From Venatoribacter cucullus (GTDB lineage: Bacteria > Pseudomonadota > Gammaproteobacteria > Pseudomonadales > Oceanobacteraceae), in NCBI RefSeq assembly GCF_016132445.1, contig NZ_CP046056.1, positions 1,860,001 to 1,924,000 of the forward strand: a stretch of 64,000 nt of DNA, given 5' to 3'. A program made the translations under genes and the position numbers. Of the stretch, positions 1 to 7,882 are shown piece by piece (position 1 is the first letter of the stretch; the number at the start of each line of letters is the position of its first letter). The notes beneath the pieces are model-generated. The model saw nothing but the letters and a program-made list of their open reading frames with translations, was not told the DNA's origin and did no database searches.

Positions 1-320
1 TCCGCACTGCCCTGTTTATGCCAGCTGAAACCTGCCGGCAAGCCGTCGGTATCCCAGCCCTTACTGGCCACCAGACTGTATTTCAACTCGCCCGGCTGGG
101 GCTGACCGGAGCGCATCAGGCTGTAACTGGTGGCCTGCAGCGGCTCCTGAATACCGGTTTTTCGGGCATCGGGCTGCCACACAAACTGACGTACCTGCAG
201 GCCTTGTTTAATCGCATCCAGCCGCAAGGCGGCCAGCCGGGTGTCACGGGCGCTGGGTTTCAGCATCATGACCGAGCCGATAATCAGCAGCACGCCGGCA
301 CCGACAATCATCCAGATCAT
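1..320 (-). CDS. Membrane-anchored protein of unknown function, 5' part only
   Basis: The frame starts at an ATG that overlaps the uup stop codon in an ATGA arrangement and stays open to the window edge, so only about the first 106 residues are visible. The protein starts with one hydrophobic segment (about residues 2-20, rich in I, V, L and G) followed by a soluble, mostly polar part. This fits a single-pass inner-membrane protein facing the periplasm. The overlap with uup implies translational coupling and a shared transcript. I do not recognise the family. Confidence 0.7.
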   Translation of the reverse strand, partial: MIWMIVGAGVLLIIGSVMMLKPSARDTRLAALRLDAIKQGLQVRQFVWQPDARKTGIQEPLQATSYSLMRSGQPQPGELKYSLVASKGWDTDGLPAGFSWHKQGSA

Positions 321-2230
321 GAGCTCATTTCCTCCAGTTCCAGCCAGCGTTCTTCCAGAGCCTCAAGGGCGGCTTCAGCAGCCGCCAGATCCGCCAGCAC
401 CTGCTGCACGTCAGCCTGATCGCGGCTGTAAAAATCCGCGGCGGCCGTGATAGCGGCCAGTTCATCGCGTTTGGCTTCTGCGGCGGCGATCTGGTCCGGC
501 AACTGCTCCAGCTCGCGCTGCAATTTGTACGACAGTTTCCTGGCCGGCGCTGGCGCCGGGGCGGCCGTCACCGCTGGTTTGGCCGGCGCCGGGGCCCTGG
601 CCGCTTTGGCGGCCGTGCGCTCGTCATCCTGCTGCTGTTTTTGCTGCGCTTTCACGCGTTCCTGCCAGTCGCTGTAGCCACCCACATGCTCTTCAATATG
701 GCCGTTCTCGCTGAACACCCATAAGTGTGTGACCACGTTATCAATAAAGGCCCGGTCGTGACTGACCAGCAACAGGGTGCCCTTGTAATCCATCAGCCGC
801 TCTTCCAGCAGCTCCAGGGTTTCCACATCGAGGTCGTTGGTGGGTTCGTCCATCACCAGCAGGTTGCAGGGTTTGAGGAATAATTTGGCCAGCAGCACCC
901 GGTTACGCTCACCACCGGATAAGGCTTTCACCGGCGTACGGGCGCGCGCCGGAGCAAACAGGAAATCTTGCAGATAACCCAGAATGTGCCGGCTCTGACC
1001 GTTCACCTCGACCTGATCTTTGCCATCGCCGACGTTATCGGCAATGGACTTTTCTTCATCCAGAATATGGCGGGCCTGATCAAAGTAGGACACCTCCAGC
1101 TTGGTGCCGGTGTGCAGCGTGCCGGATTGCGGCGCAATGGTACCCAGCAATAACTTTAACAAGGTACTTTTGCCCACGCCGTTGGGGCCGACCAGACCAA
1201 TACGGTCGCCGCGCATTACCAGCGTGGAAAAGTCATTCACCTGCAGCTTGTCTTTCCAGGCGTAGCTGACGTTCTTCAGCTCAAACACCTGTTTACCGGA
1301 GTTTTCGGCCTGACTCATGTTGATCTTCGCCGCGCCCTGCACATCCCGGCGGACGCTGCGTTCTTTACGCATTTCTTTCAGTCGTAACACCCGGCCTTCG
1401 TTACGGGTACGGCGTGCTTCAACGCCTTTGCGGATCCACTTTTCTTCTTCGGCCAGACGCTTGTCGAACAGGGCATTCTGGGTGGCTTCGTCTTCCAGAC
1501 GCTTTTCGCGGTATTCAATAAAACTCTGGTAATCGCCCACCCAGTTGTACAGGTTGCCACGATCCAGCTCCACAATCCGGGTGGCCAGATTCTGCACAAA
1601 GGCCCGGTCGTGACTGATAAATACCAGCGACCCCTGAAATTGTTTTAACTGCTCTTCCAGCCACTCGATGGTGGCCACATCCATATGGTTGGTCGGCTCA
1701 TCCAGAATTAATAAATCCGGCTCCACGACTAAGGCCCGGGCCAGCATTACGCGCCGCTGCCAGCCACCAGACAGTTCCGAAAACAAGGCTTCGGCAGGTA
1801 AATTCAGGCGCTGAATAATGGCATCGACTTTTTGCTGCCAGCTCCAGCCATCACCGGCTTCAATCTGCGCCTGCAGCTGTTCCAGACGCTTCAGGTCAAC
1901 CTGTTCGCCTTTGGCAATTTCATCATGATATTCAGCAATGGCATGGCCGATAGCCCCCAGACCTTCGGCCACCACATCGTAAACCGGGGTATGAGTGGTG
2001 GGCGGCAACTCTTGCTGCAAAGCCGCTACCCGCAGCATATCGAGGTACTCGACCCGGCCATCATCGGGGGTAACCTGGCGGTTCAGCATTTTCAGCAGGG
2101 TCGACTTACCCTCACCGTTACGCCCTACCACACACAGGCGTTCGCCGCTGTGTATTTCCAGATCCACCTTGTCGAGCAGTACATGATCGCCAAAGGCCAA
2201 CTCTGCCTGCTTCAGACTTACCAACACCAT
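317..2230 (-). CDS. uup: ABC-F family ATPase, Uup type
   Basis: This is a soluble ATPase with two ABC cassettes and no membrane domain, 637 residues. ABC-F proteins act on ribosomes or, for Uup, are tied to DNA-structure stability and excision of transposons. The first cassette has Walker A at 36-44, an LSGGW signature at 153-157 and Walker B ending in DEPTNH near 178-182. The second has Walker A at 348-356, LSGGE at 437-441 and Walker B near 457-463. The linker between them is charged and helical. A proline/alanine-rich stretch (about 545-565) leads to a C-terminal coiled coil (about 565-637), which separates Uup from EttA-like members. Length and domain order are normal for Uup. The gene is divergent from the efflux pump that starts at 2428. 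Confidence 0.9.
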   Translation of the reverse strand: MVLVSLKQAELAFGDHVLLDKVDLEIHSGERLCVVGRNGEGKSTLLKMLNRQVTPDDGRVEYLDMLRVAALQQELPPTTHTPVYDVVAEGLGAIGHAIAEYHDEIAKGEQVDLKRLEQLQAQIEAGDGWSWQQKVDAIIQRLNLPAEALFSELSGGWQRRVMLARALVVEPDLLILDEPTNHMDVATIEWLEEQLKQFQGSLVFISHDRAFVQNLATRIVELDRGNLYNWVGDYQSFIEYREKRLEDEATQNALFDKRLAEEEKWIRKGVEARRTRNEGRVLRLKEMRKERSVRRDVQGAAKINMSQAENSGKQVFELKNVSYAWKDKLQVNDFSTLVMRGDRIGLVGPNGVGKSTLLKLLLGTIAPQSGTLHTGTKLEVSYFDQARHILDEEKSIADNVGDGKDQVEVNGQSRHILGYLQDFLFAPARARTPVKALSGGERNRVLLAKLFLKPCNLLVMDEPTNDLDVETLELLEERLMDYKGTLLLVSHDRAFIDNVVTHLWVFSENGHIEEHVGGYSDWQERVKAQQKQQQDDERTAAKAARAPAPAKPAVTAAPAPAPARKLSYKLQRELEQLPDQIAAAEAKRDELAAITAAADFYSRDQADVQQVLADLAAAEAALEALEERWLELEEMSS

Positions 2231-2427
2231 GCTTGCACTACCTGTTACGGAAAAGAGGGGGAGTATACAGGCAGCACCGGCTTACTGCTGCCCCTGTGCA
2301 AGCCGGTCGCTTTGTAACTGTCTGTTATTGACAAATGCCGTTCTGATACACTGTCGCCCGCTCCGATGCGGGTGACCGGCAGCATCGCGCAGCGTTCTCT
2401 TTTTTACCCCGGCAGCGGATCACAATA

Positions 2428-3570
2428 ATGACAATACATCTGAATCAGGGGCATATCGCCGCCCTCTGTCTGGCACTGGGCTTGGCTATCTGGATGCTGG
2501 CCGGCAGCCTGAGCCCGGAACAGCCCTTTCACAACACCCGCCCACTGGTACTGGATGATGGCCTGGCGCGGGTGCAGGTTGAACGGATGCAGGGCAGCCT
2601 GACCCGCTACGACGTCAGTTTTTCCGGCCACACCGCCGCCAACCGGCGGGTGGAATTACGCTCAGAAATGCGCGGCCGCATTATTGCCGTCCACCAGCCC
2701 AAAGGCGCCCGGGTACAAGCCGGTGATCTGCTGCTGGAACTGGATGCCCGCGACTGGCCGGCGCGGGTTAAGCAGGCCGAAGCCAATCTGCGCCAGCGCG
2801 AACTGGAAGCCCGCAGCGCCAAAGAACTGGCCCAGCGAGGGCTGGCCAATGAAGCGCAGCTGGCCCAGGCCGAAACCCAGCGCGCCAATGCCGAAGCCGA
2901 ATTAACCAACGCCCGCATCCAGCTGGCCGCCACCAAAGTGCGCGCGCCCTTTGCCGGTATTGTCGATCAGCGCCATGTGGAAGCCGGTGATTTTATTCAG
3001 GAATACGCGCCATTAATGGTGTTGCTGGATTTTGACCCCTGGCTGATCAAAGGCCAGGTATCCGAGCGCGACGCCCCGCGGGTACGGATCGGCGACCCGG
3101 CCTGGGCCGAACTGGCCGATGGCAAGCGGGTGGAAGGCCGTATCCGCTTTGTGTCCAGCGAGGCCGACCCGGCCACCCGCATGCTGACGGTCGAAATGGA
3201 AGCTGACCGCGGCAGCCTGGCACAGGACAGCGCGATCAGCAGCGGCCTGACCGCCCGTATTCATGTGCCGCAGCAGGAAACCTGGGCCTACTATATTTCC
3301 CCGGCGCTGCTGATGCTGAACGATAACGGCCAGCTGGGGCTGAAAGGCATTGATGAACAGAACCGCGTCATCTTCCGGCCGGTGGATCTGCTGAAGGCCG
3401 ATAACCGTGGTATCTGGGTGCACGGGCTGGGCGCTGAGGCGCAGATTATCACCGTTGGCCAGGGCTATGTGGATTACGGCCAGACCGTGACGCCGGTGTA
3501 TAAAACCGCTGACCCGCAGACGGCCACCGACGCAGCGTCGGCCAACACCCCCGTACTCAGTGCGGAGTAA
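2428..3570 (+). CDS. RND efflux periplasmic adaptor (membrane fusion protein)
   Basis: This 380-residue protein has one N-terminal membrane anchor (about residues 9-26) and the HlyD/MFP layout: a first lipoyl half, an alpha-helical hairpin rich in A, E, Q and R (about 110-165), the second lipoyl half and a beta-barrel domain. Such adaptors bridge an inner-membrane RND pump and an outer-membrane channel. The next gene, 3 bp downstream, is the RND pump, so the two form an operon. No TolC-type outer-membrane partner is in the window. The ribosome site before this ATG is weak. The substrate cannot be told from sequence. Confidence 0.88.
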   Translation: MTIHLNQGHIAALCLALGLAIWMLAGSLSPEQPFHNTRPLVLDDGLARVQVERMQGSLTRYDVSFSGHTAANRRVELRSEMRGRIIAVHQPKGARVQAGDLLLELDARDWPARVKQAEANLRQRELEARSAKELAQRGLANEAQLAQAETQRANAEAELTNARIQLAATKVRAPFAGIVDQRHVEAGDFIQEYAPLMVLLDFDPWLIKGQVSERDAPRVRIGDPAWAELADGKRVEGRIRFVSSEADPATRMLTVEMEADRGSLAQDSAISSGLTARIHVPQQETWAYYISPALLMLNDNGQLGLKGIDEQNRVIFRPVDLLKADNRGIWVHGLGAEAQIITVGQGYVDYGQTVTPVYKTADPQTATDAASANTPVLSAE

Positions 3571-3573
3571 GCC

Positions 3574-6500
3574 ATGAACACCATTATTGATGCCGCCCTG
3601 CACCGTTCACGTACGGTGCTGATGCTGTTCTGTCTGGTCATGCTGATCGGACTGTTTACCCTGAACAGCATTCCCAAAGAAAGCAGCCCGGATATTACCG
3701 TGCCCTTTGTCTATGTATCAGTGGTCCACGACGGTATCTCACCGCAGGATGCCGATACCCTGATTTTCAAACCGCTGGAAAAAGAGCTGCGCAGTATTGA
3801 TGGCCTGAAAGAAATGGTCTCCACCGCCAGCAGCGGTCATTTGTCGATTACGCTGGAGTTTTACACCGATGTGAACGTCGATCAGGCGCTGCTCGACGTG
3901 CGTCAGAAGGTCGATGACGCCAAGGGAGAGCTCCCCACCGACAGCAAAGAGCCCAGAGTGCGGGAAATCAACGTAGCGTTGTTTCCGGTATTGGTGGTGA
4001 CCCTGTCCGGTGATGTGGAAGAGTCGGTACTGTACGCCGTGGCCGATGACCTGCAGGATCGTATTGAAGCCCTGCCCGGCGTGCTGGAGGCCAGCATTCA
4101 GGGTAAACGTGAAGAAATTGCCGAAATTATTGTCGATCCGGCCCGCATGGATAACTACGGCTTATCCTTCGCCGATCTGGCCCGGTTAGTGGGCAATAAC
4201 AACCAGCTGGTCGCCAGTGAAGACCTCGATACCGGCGCCGGCCGTTTTGCCGTTAAAGTCCCCGGCCTGATTGAAAGCATTCCCGATATTCTGCAGCTGC
4301 CGGTGAAGGTTAACGGCGACCAGGTGGTGCTGTTTCAGGATATCGCCGTGGGACGGCTGGCCTACAAAGACCGCCAGAACAGCGCCCGGGTAAATGGCAA
4401 ACCGGCGGTGACGCTGGAAATCAAAAAACGCATCGGCTCCAACATTATTCAGACCCTGGACGACGTTAAAGCGGTGGTGGCACAGGTGCAGCCCTACTGG
4501 CCGGCCGGCATTCAGGCCGGCACCCTGCAGGATGAGTCACGCCAGATTCAGGAAATGCTCAACGACCTGTTCAATAACGTGCTGGTCGCCACGCTGCTGG
4601 TGATGATGCTGGTGCTGGGTAGTCTCGGACTGCGTACTTCGGTACTGGTTGGGCTGATTATTCCCGGTGCTTTTCTGATGTCGCTGATTGTGCTGCACGC
4701 CAGCGGCTACACCATGAACATGGTGGTGCTGTTTGCCCTGATTCTGTCGGTCGGCATGCTGGTCGACGGCGGCATTGTGGTGACCGAATACGCCGACCGC
4801 CGGCTGGCGGAAGGCGCCAGCCGGCGTCAGGCCTACCGCGAAGCGGCGCAGCGCATGGCCTGGCCGGTCATTGCTTCCACCGCCACCACCCTGGCGGTGT
4901 TTTTACCGCTGTTGTTCTGGCCTGGCACCACCGGCGAATTTATGAAATTCCTGCCGCTGACGCTGCTGTATACCCTCAGCGCCTCGCTGATTATGGCGCT
5001 GATCGTCATTCCGACCATCGGTGCGGTGTGGGGCGGCAAGGGTTATCACGATCCGGCCATTCTCAGCACCCTACAGGCGGCGGAAGAAGGCCATTTCAGC
5101 GACATTAAAGGCGCGACCGGATTATATCTGCGTATTTTGCATGCTGCCCTGCAGCGGCCGTTGCAGGTGCTGGGGCTGGCCATCGCGGCACTGGTGGCCA
5201 GTTTTATGCTATATGGCGCGCTCGGGCATGGGGTGGAGTTTTTCCCCGACGTCGATGCCGATGTCGGTATGGTGGATATCCGTGCCCGCGGCAACCTGTC
5301 GTTGCAGGAACGCGAACAGCTGGTACTGGCGGCCGAGCGGCGCATCTTTGATATGGCCGAAATCCAGTCCATCTACACCACCACCTTTATCAAAGGCCCT
5401 AACGATGCCGCTGCAGATCTGATTGGCCGTATTCAGATTGAACTGGTGAACTGGCAACAGCGCCGGCCCATGGAAGACATTCTTGCCGATGTCGAACAAC
5501 GCACCGCCAGCCTGGCCGGCATTATTATCGAAACCCAGAAGAAACAGGGTGGTCCTGCCAGTGGCGCCGATATCCAGCTGCAGTTTACCGGGGCCAGCCC
5601 GGAGGCCATCCGGCCGCTGCTGGAACAAACCCGCGCCCTGTTTGCCGCCGACCCGCAATTAAAGGACGTGCGCGATGACCTGCCGCTGGACGGGGTGGAA
5701 TGGCAGCTGACCATCAACCGCGAACAGGCCAGCCGCTTCGGTACCGATATTGCCAGTACCGGTGCCTTAATCCGCATGATTACCGGAGGCCAGAAAGTGG
5801 GCGAGTTCCAGCCCGATTTCAGTGACGACGAAATCGAAATTCTGCTGCGTTATCCGCAGGGCCAGCGCCATATTAACCAGTTCACCGATATCAATATCCA
5901 GACCCCTTACGGACTGGTGCCGGTGGGCAACTTTATGCAGCAGCAGGCGATGCCGAAAAGCGGCGATGTGGTGCGTATTGATGGCAAATACCGCTACCGC
6001 ATTACCGCCAACGTCACCGAAGGCGTTAACGCTAATGCGAAAACCCTGGAACTGGGGGAGGCTCTGAAGACGCTGGACTGGCGCAGCGCCGGGGTGGAAC
6101 CGAAATTCCGCGGCAACTTTGAACAGATGGCCGAAACCGGCAGCTTCCTTGGCGCCGCCTTCGGTATTGCCCTGTTTCTGATGGCCACCATTCTGGTCAC
6201 CCAGTTCAACAGCTTTTATCAGGCCGGCCTGATTATGAGCGCCATTATTCTGTCGGTGATCGGCGTTCTACTGGGCCTGCTGATCCGTGGCGAACCCTTT
6301 GGCATTGTTATGAGCGGCGTCGGGGTAATTGCCCTGGCCGGTATCGTGGTGAATAACAACATTATTCTGATCGACACCTACAACCAGATGATTGAACGCG
6401 GCCTCGACCCCGTTGAAGCCGCCATGCGCACCGGCGCCCAGCGTCTGCGGCCGGTCATGCTGACCGCCATTACGACCGTGGTGGGCCTGATGCCGATGGT

Positions 6501-6714
6501 GCTGCAGTGGAATATCGACATTCTGCACCAGTCGTTCAGTATCGGCGCACCGTCATCGCAATGGTGGACCCAGCTGTCCACCGCCATTGCCGGCGGCCTG
6601 ACCTTTGCCACGGTTCTTACGCTGATACTGACCCCCTGCCTGCTGGTGCTGGGGGAACGCCGGCACCTGGTCGCCGGCCGCCGTATCCTGCCCTCACCGG
6701 AGCAGATTACCTGA
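3574..6714 (+). CDS. RND efflux pump permease (HAE1-like)
   Basis: This inner-membrane proton-driven transporter of 1046 residues has the duplicated RND plan: TM1 at about 13-30, a large periplasmic loop, TM2-6 at about 335-485, TM7 near 530, a second loop, and TM8-12 at about 865-1020. It is co-transcribed with the adaptor upstream. In TM4 the family's paired aspartates (AcrB D407 and D408) read LVDGG, so D398 is kept and the second is Gly399. In TM10 the region reads VVNNN rather than containing AcrB's Lys940. The relay is therefore that of a divergent RND subgroup, and the coupling ion or mechanism may differ. Substrate is unknown. Confidence 0.88.
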   Translation: MNTIIDAALHRSRTVLMLFCLVMLIGLFTLNSIPKESSPDITVPFVYVSVVHDGISPQDADTLIFKPLEKELRSIDGLKEMVSTASSGHLSITLEFYTDVNVDQALLDVRQKVDDAKGELPTDSKEPRVREINVALFPVLVVTLSGDVEESVLYAVADDLQDRIEALPGVLEASIQGKREEIAEIIVDPARMDNYGLSFADLARLVGNNNQLVASEDLDTGAGRFAVKVPGLIESIPDILQLPVKVNGDQVVLFQDIAVGRLAYKDRQNSARVNGKPAVTLEIKKRIGSNIIQTLDDVKAVVAQVQPYWPAGIQAGTLQDESRQIQEMLNDLFNNVLVATLLVMMLVLGSLGLRTSVLVGLIIPGAFLMSLIVLHASGYTMNMVVLFALILSVGMLVDGGIVVTEYADRRLAEGASRRQAYREAAQRMAWPVIASTATTLAVFLPLLFWPGTTGEFMKFLPLTLLYTLSASLIMALIVIPTIGAVWGGKGYHDPAILSTLQAAEEGHFSDIKGATGLYLRILHAALQRPLQVLGLAIAALVASFMLYGALGHGVEFFPDVDADVGMVDIRARGNLSLQEREQLVLAAERRIFDMAEIQSIYTTTFIKGPNDAAADLIGRIQIELVNWQQRRPMEDILADVEQRTASLAGIIIETQKKQGGPASGADIQLQFTGASPEAIRPLLEQTRALFAADPQLKDVRDDLPLDGVEWQLTINREQASRFGTDIASTGALIRMITGGQKVGEFQPDFSDDEIEILLRYPQGQRHINQFTDINIQTPYGLVPVGNFMQQQAMPKSGDVVRIDGKYRYRITANVTEGVNANAKTLELGEALKTLDWRSAGVEPKFRGNFEQMAETGSFLGAAFGIALFLMATILVTQFNSFYQAGLIMSAIILSVIGVLLGLLIRGEPFGIVMSGVGVIALAGIVVNNNIILIDTYNQMIERGLDPVEAAMRTGAQRLRPVMLTAITTVVGLMPMVLQWNIDILHQSFSIGAPSSQWWTQLSTAIAGGLTFATVLTLILTPCLLVLGERRHLVAGRRILPSPEQIT

Positions 6715-6728
6715 ACCCTGCCAGCGGC

Positions 6729-6759
6729 CGGACAGAACCACCGGGCCGGGTTCTGTCCG
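6729..6759 (+). terminator. Hairpin after the RND operon
   Basis: An 11-bp perfect stem (CGGACAGAACC with GGTTCTGTCCG) closes a 9-base loop 14 bp after the pump stop codon. There is no run of T after it, so it is not a standard intrinsic terminator. It may protect the 3' end or act with Rho. Confidence 0.45.
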
Positions 6760-6824
6760 CCCCTCTGCAATAACGGCAAGCGGCTGCAAGTGACTGAAAA
6801 AAATCAAAAAAATAAAAATAGGGT

Positions 6825-6852
6825 TTGACATCCAAAGCGGCGTAAGTAGAAT
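6825..6852 (+). promoter_or_regulatory. Sigma-70 promoter of the tRNA array
   Basis: A perfect -35 box TTGACA (6825-6830) is followed by a 16-bp spacer and TAGAAT (6847-6852), five of six matches to the -10 consensus. An A/T-rich stretch (6797-6820) lies upstream in the position of an UP element, and a GC-rich discriminator follows the -10 box, as is usual for stable-RNA promoters under stringent control. The first tRNA begins about 20 bases downstream. Confidence 0.85.
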
Positions 6853-6872
6853 GCCCACCTGTTTTGAGCAAG

Positions 6873-6948
6873 GGGTGTTTAGCTCAGCTGGGAGAGCATC
6901 TGCCTTACAAGCAGAGGGTCGGCGGTTCGATCCCGTCAACACCCACCA
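6873..6948 (+). tRNA. tRNA-Val (anticodon TAC), copy 1
   Basis: This is a 76-base cloverleaf. The acceptor arms GGGTGTT and AACACCC pair, the anticodon loop CTTACAA gives TAC (reads GUA and related Val codons), the T-loop reads TTCGATC, and CCA is encoded. It is first in an array of six. Confidence 0.97.
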
Positions 6949-6971
6949 AACTCAAAACAAGTGACGTATGC

Positions 6972-7048
6972 GGACTGGTAGTTCAGTTGGTTAGAATACC
7001 GGCCTGTCACGCCGGGGGTCGCGGGTTCGAGCCCCGTCCAGTCCGCCA
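6972..7048 (+). tRNA. tRNA-Asp (anticodon GTC), copy 1
   Basis: This is a 77-base cloverleaf with acceptor arms GGACTGG and CCAGTCC, discriminator G, encoded CCA, and anticodon loop CTGTCAC giving GTC (GAC/GAU codons). It lies 23 bases after the first tRNA-Val. Confidence 0.97.
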
Positions 7049-7052
7049 TTTT

Positions 7053-7128
7053 GGGTGTTTAGCTCAGCTGGGAGAGCATCTGCCTTACAAGCAGAGGGTC
7101 GGCGGTTCGATCCCGTCAACACCCACCA
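7053..7128 (+). tRNA. tRNA-Val (anticodon TAC), copy 2
   Basis: The sequence is identical over all 76 bases to the copy at 6873. It starts only 4 bases after tRNA-Asp copy 1, so the two must be cut apart from one precursor. Confidence 0.97.
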
Positions 7129-7157
7129 ACACACTCTGTGTGTTAGTGACTTTATGC

Positions 7158-7234
7158 GGACTGGTAGTTCAGTTGGTTAGAATACCGGCCTGTCACGCCG
7201 GGGGTCGCGGGTTCGAGCCCCGTCCAGTCCGCCA
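7158..7234 (+). tRNA. tRNA-Asp (anticodon GTC), copy 2
   Basis: The sequence is identical to the copy at 6972. The spacer after tRNA-Val copy 2 differs from the first Val-Asp spacer except for the few bases just before tRNA-Asp (TATGC). Confidence 0.97.
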
Positions 7235-7269
7235 TTTACATCATCGTTAACGCTGTGTTGCGGTGGTTG

Positions 7270-7372
7270 ATAGTTTGGTGCAGTACAAGGCGTACCGCAG
7301 CGAGGACTCAAGGCATACCTGATGGTAGCCGCAGAGCCGAGCGAGGAACAACGCGGTAATGCGACAAACTAT
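7270..7372. repeat. 103-bp palindrome-ended element inside the tRNA array
   Basis: The element begins ATAGTTTG (7270-7277) and ends with its exact complement CAAACTAT (7365-7372). Pairing continues imperfectly inward (GTGCAGTA against TAATGCGA). Inside are two related GAGCGAGGA/CAGCGAGGA segments. There is no coding frame of note. It splits the third Val-Asp pair from the first two. The shape fits a small non-autonomous repeat (MITE- or REP-like), but only one copy is in the window, so mobility is inferred. Confidence 0.5.
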
Positions 7373-7389
7373 AAAGCACGAAAGAATAT

Positions 7390-7465
7390 GGGTGTTTAGC
7401 TCAGCTGGGAGAGCATCTGCCTTACAAGCAGAGGGTCGGCGGTTCGATCCCGTCAACACCCACCA
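7390..7465 (+). tRNA. tRNA-Val (anticodon TAC), copy 3
   Basis: The sequence is identical to the copies at 6873 and 7053. It lies 155 bases after tRNA-Asp copy 2, downstream of the palindrome-ended element. No separate strong promoter is visible, so it probably depends on read-through. Confidence 0.97.
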
Positions 7466-7492
7466 AATTCAACGTGTTATGTGACTTTATGC

Positions 7493-7569
7493 GGACTGGT
7501 AGTTCAGTTGGTTAGAATACCGGCCTGTCACGCCGGGGGTCGCGGGTTCGAGCCCCGTCCAGTCCGCCA
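7493..7569 (+). tRNA. tRNA-Asp (anticodon GTC), copy 3
   Basis: The sequence is identical to the copies at 6972 and 7158 and ends the array. The preceding bases GTGACTTTATGC are also identical to those before copy 2, which shows that a unit of spacer plus tRNA was duplicated. I see no clear intrinsic terminator after it. Confidence 0.97.
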
Positions 7570-7801
7570 TTTACGCCTGCTTCATCCCCTCCGGAACGAC
7601 TTCCCCGATTCAGTTTTTACTGCACCTTTGTCATCTTCCGTTCATCTGTCCGGGTTACTCTGCCCCGGCCTGGCGATAACCTGTTGTTATCAGGCGCGGA
7701 ACTTTAAGATCGTATGTTGCACTAAAACCAGAATCCTGATTTCTGGCACATGGATTGCTGATGTTTACAGGATGCTTTTTTCCACAGACAAGGAGAACAC
7801 T
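7570..7801. other. Intergenic leader region with two hairpins
   Basis: This gap has no gene. It holds two short inverted repeats: GATAAC / GTTATC around a 5-base loop (7675-7691) and CCAGAA / TTCTGG around a 7-base loop (7728-7746). They lie in what would be the leader or promoter region of the micro-ORF at 7802. A TTGCAC element at 7717 might be a -35 box, but no convincing -10 box follows. Confidence 0.35.
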
Positions 7802-7882
7802 ATGTCTGATTATATCGATGAGCTGCTGAACAGCGGTTTTGAAGATTACGAAGACGACGTCGACGACGCCGTAGAAATGTAA
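7802..7882 (+). CDS. Acidic 26-residue micro-ORF, function unknown
   Basis: An ATG is preceded by AAGGAG at good spacing and opens a 26-codon frame ending in TAA. The product is very acidic: 11 D/E residues, no K or R, and runs such as EDDVDD near its C-terminus, with a short amphipathic start (DYIDELLNSGF). The strong ribosome site and start in otherwise empty DNA argue that it is translated. Its last 37 bases overlap, in antiparallel orientation, the 3' end of the AraC gene. I recognise no family. It could be a small regulatory protein, or a leader peptide with nothing downstream. Confidence 0.55.
   Translation: MSDYIDELLNSGFEDYEDDVDDAVEM

Noticed and set aside
2328-2356. TTGACA before the efflux operon as a full promoter
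   Set aside because: The -35 box is perfect, but no acceptable -10 box lies 16-18 bases downstream.
6864-7250. A 128-codon open frame on the + strand across the tRNA genes
   Set aside because: It is the translation of repeated tRNA genes; the repeated peptide follows the tRNA copies.
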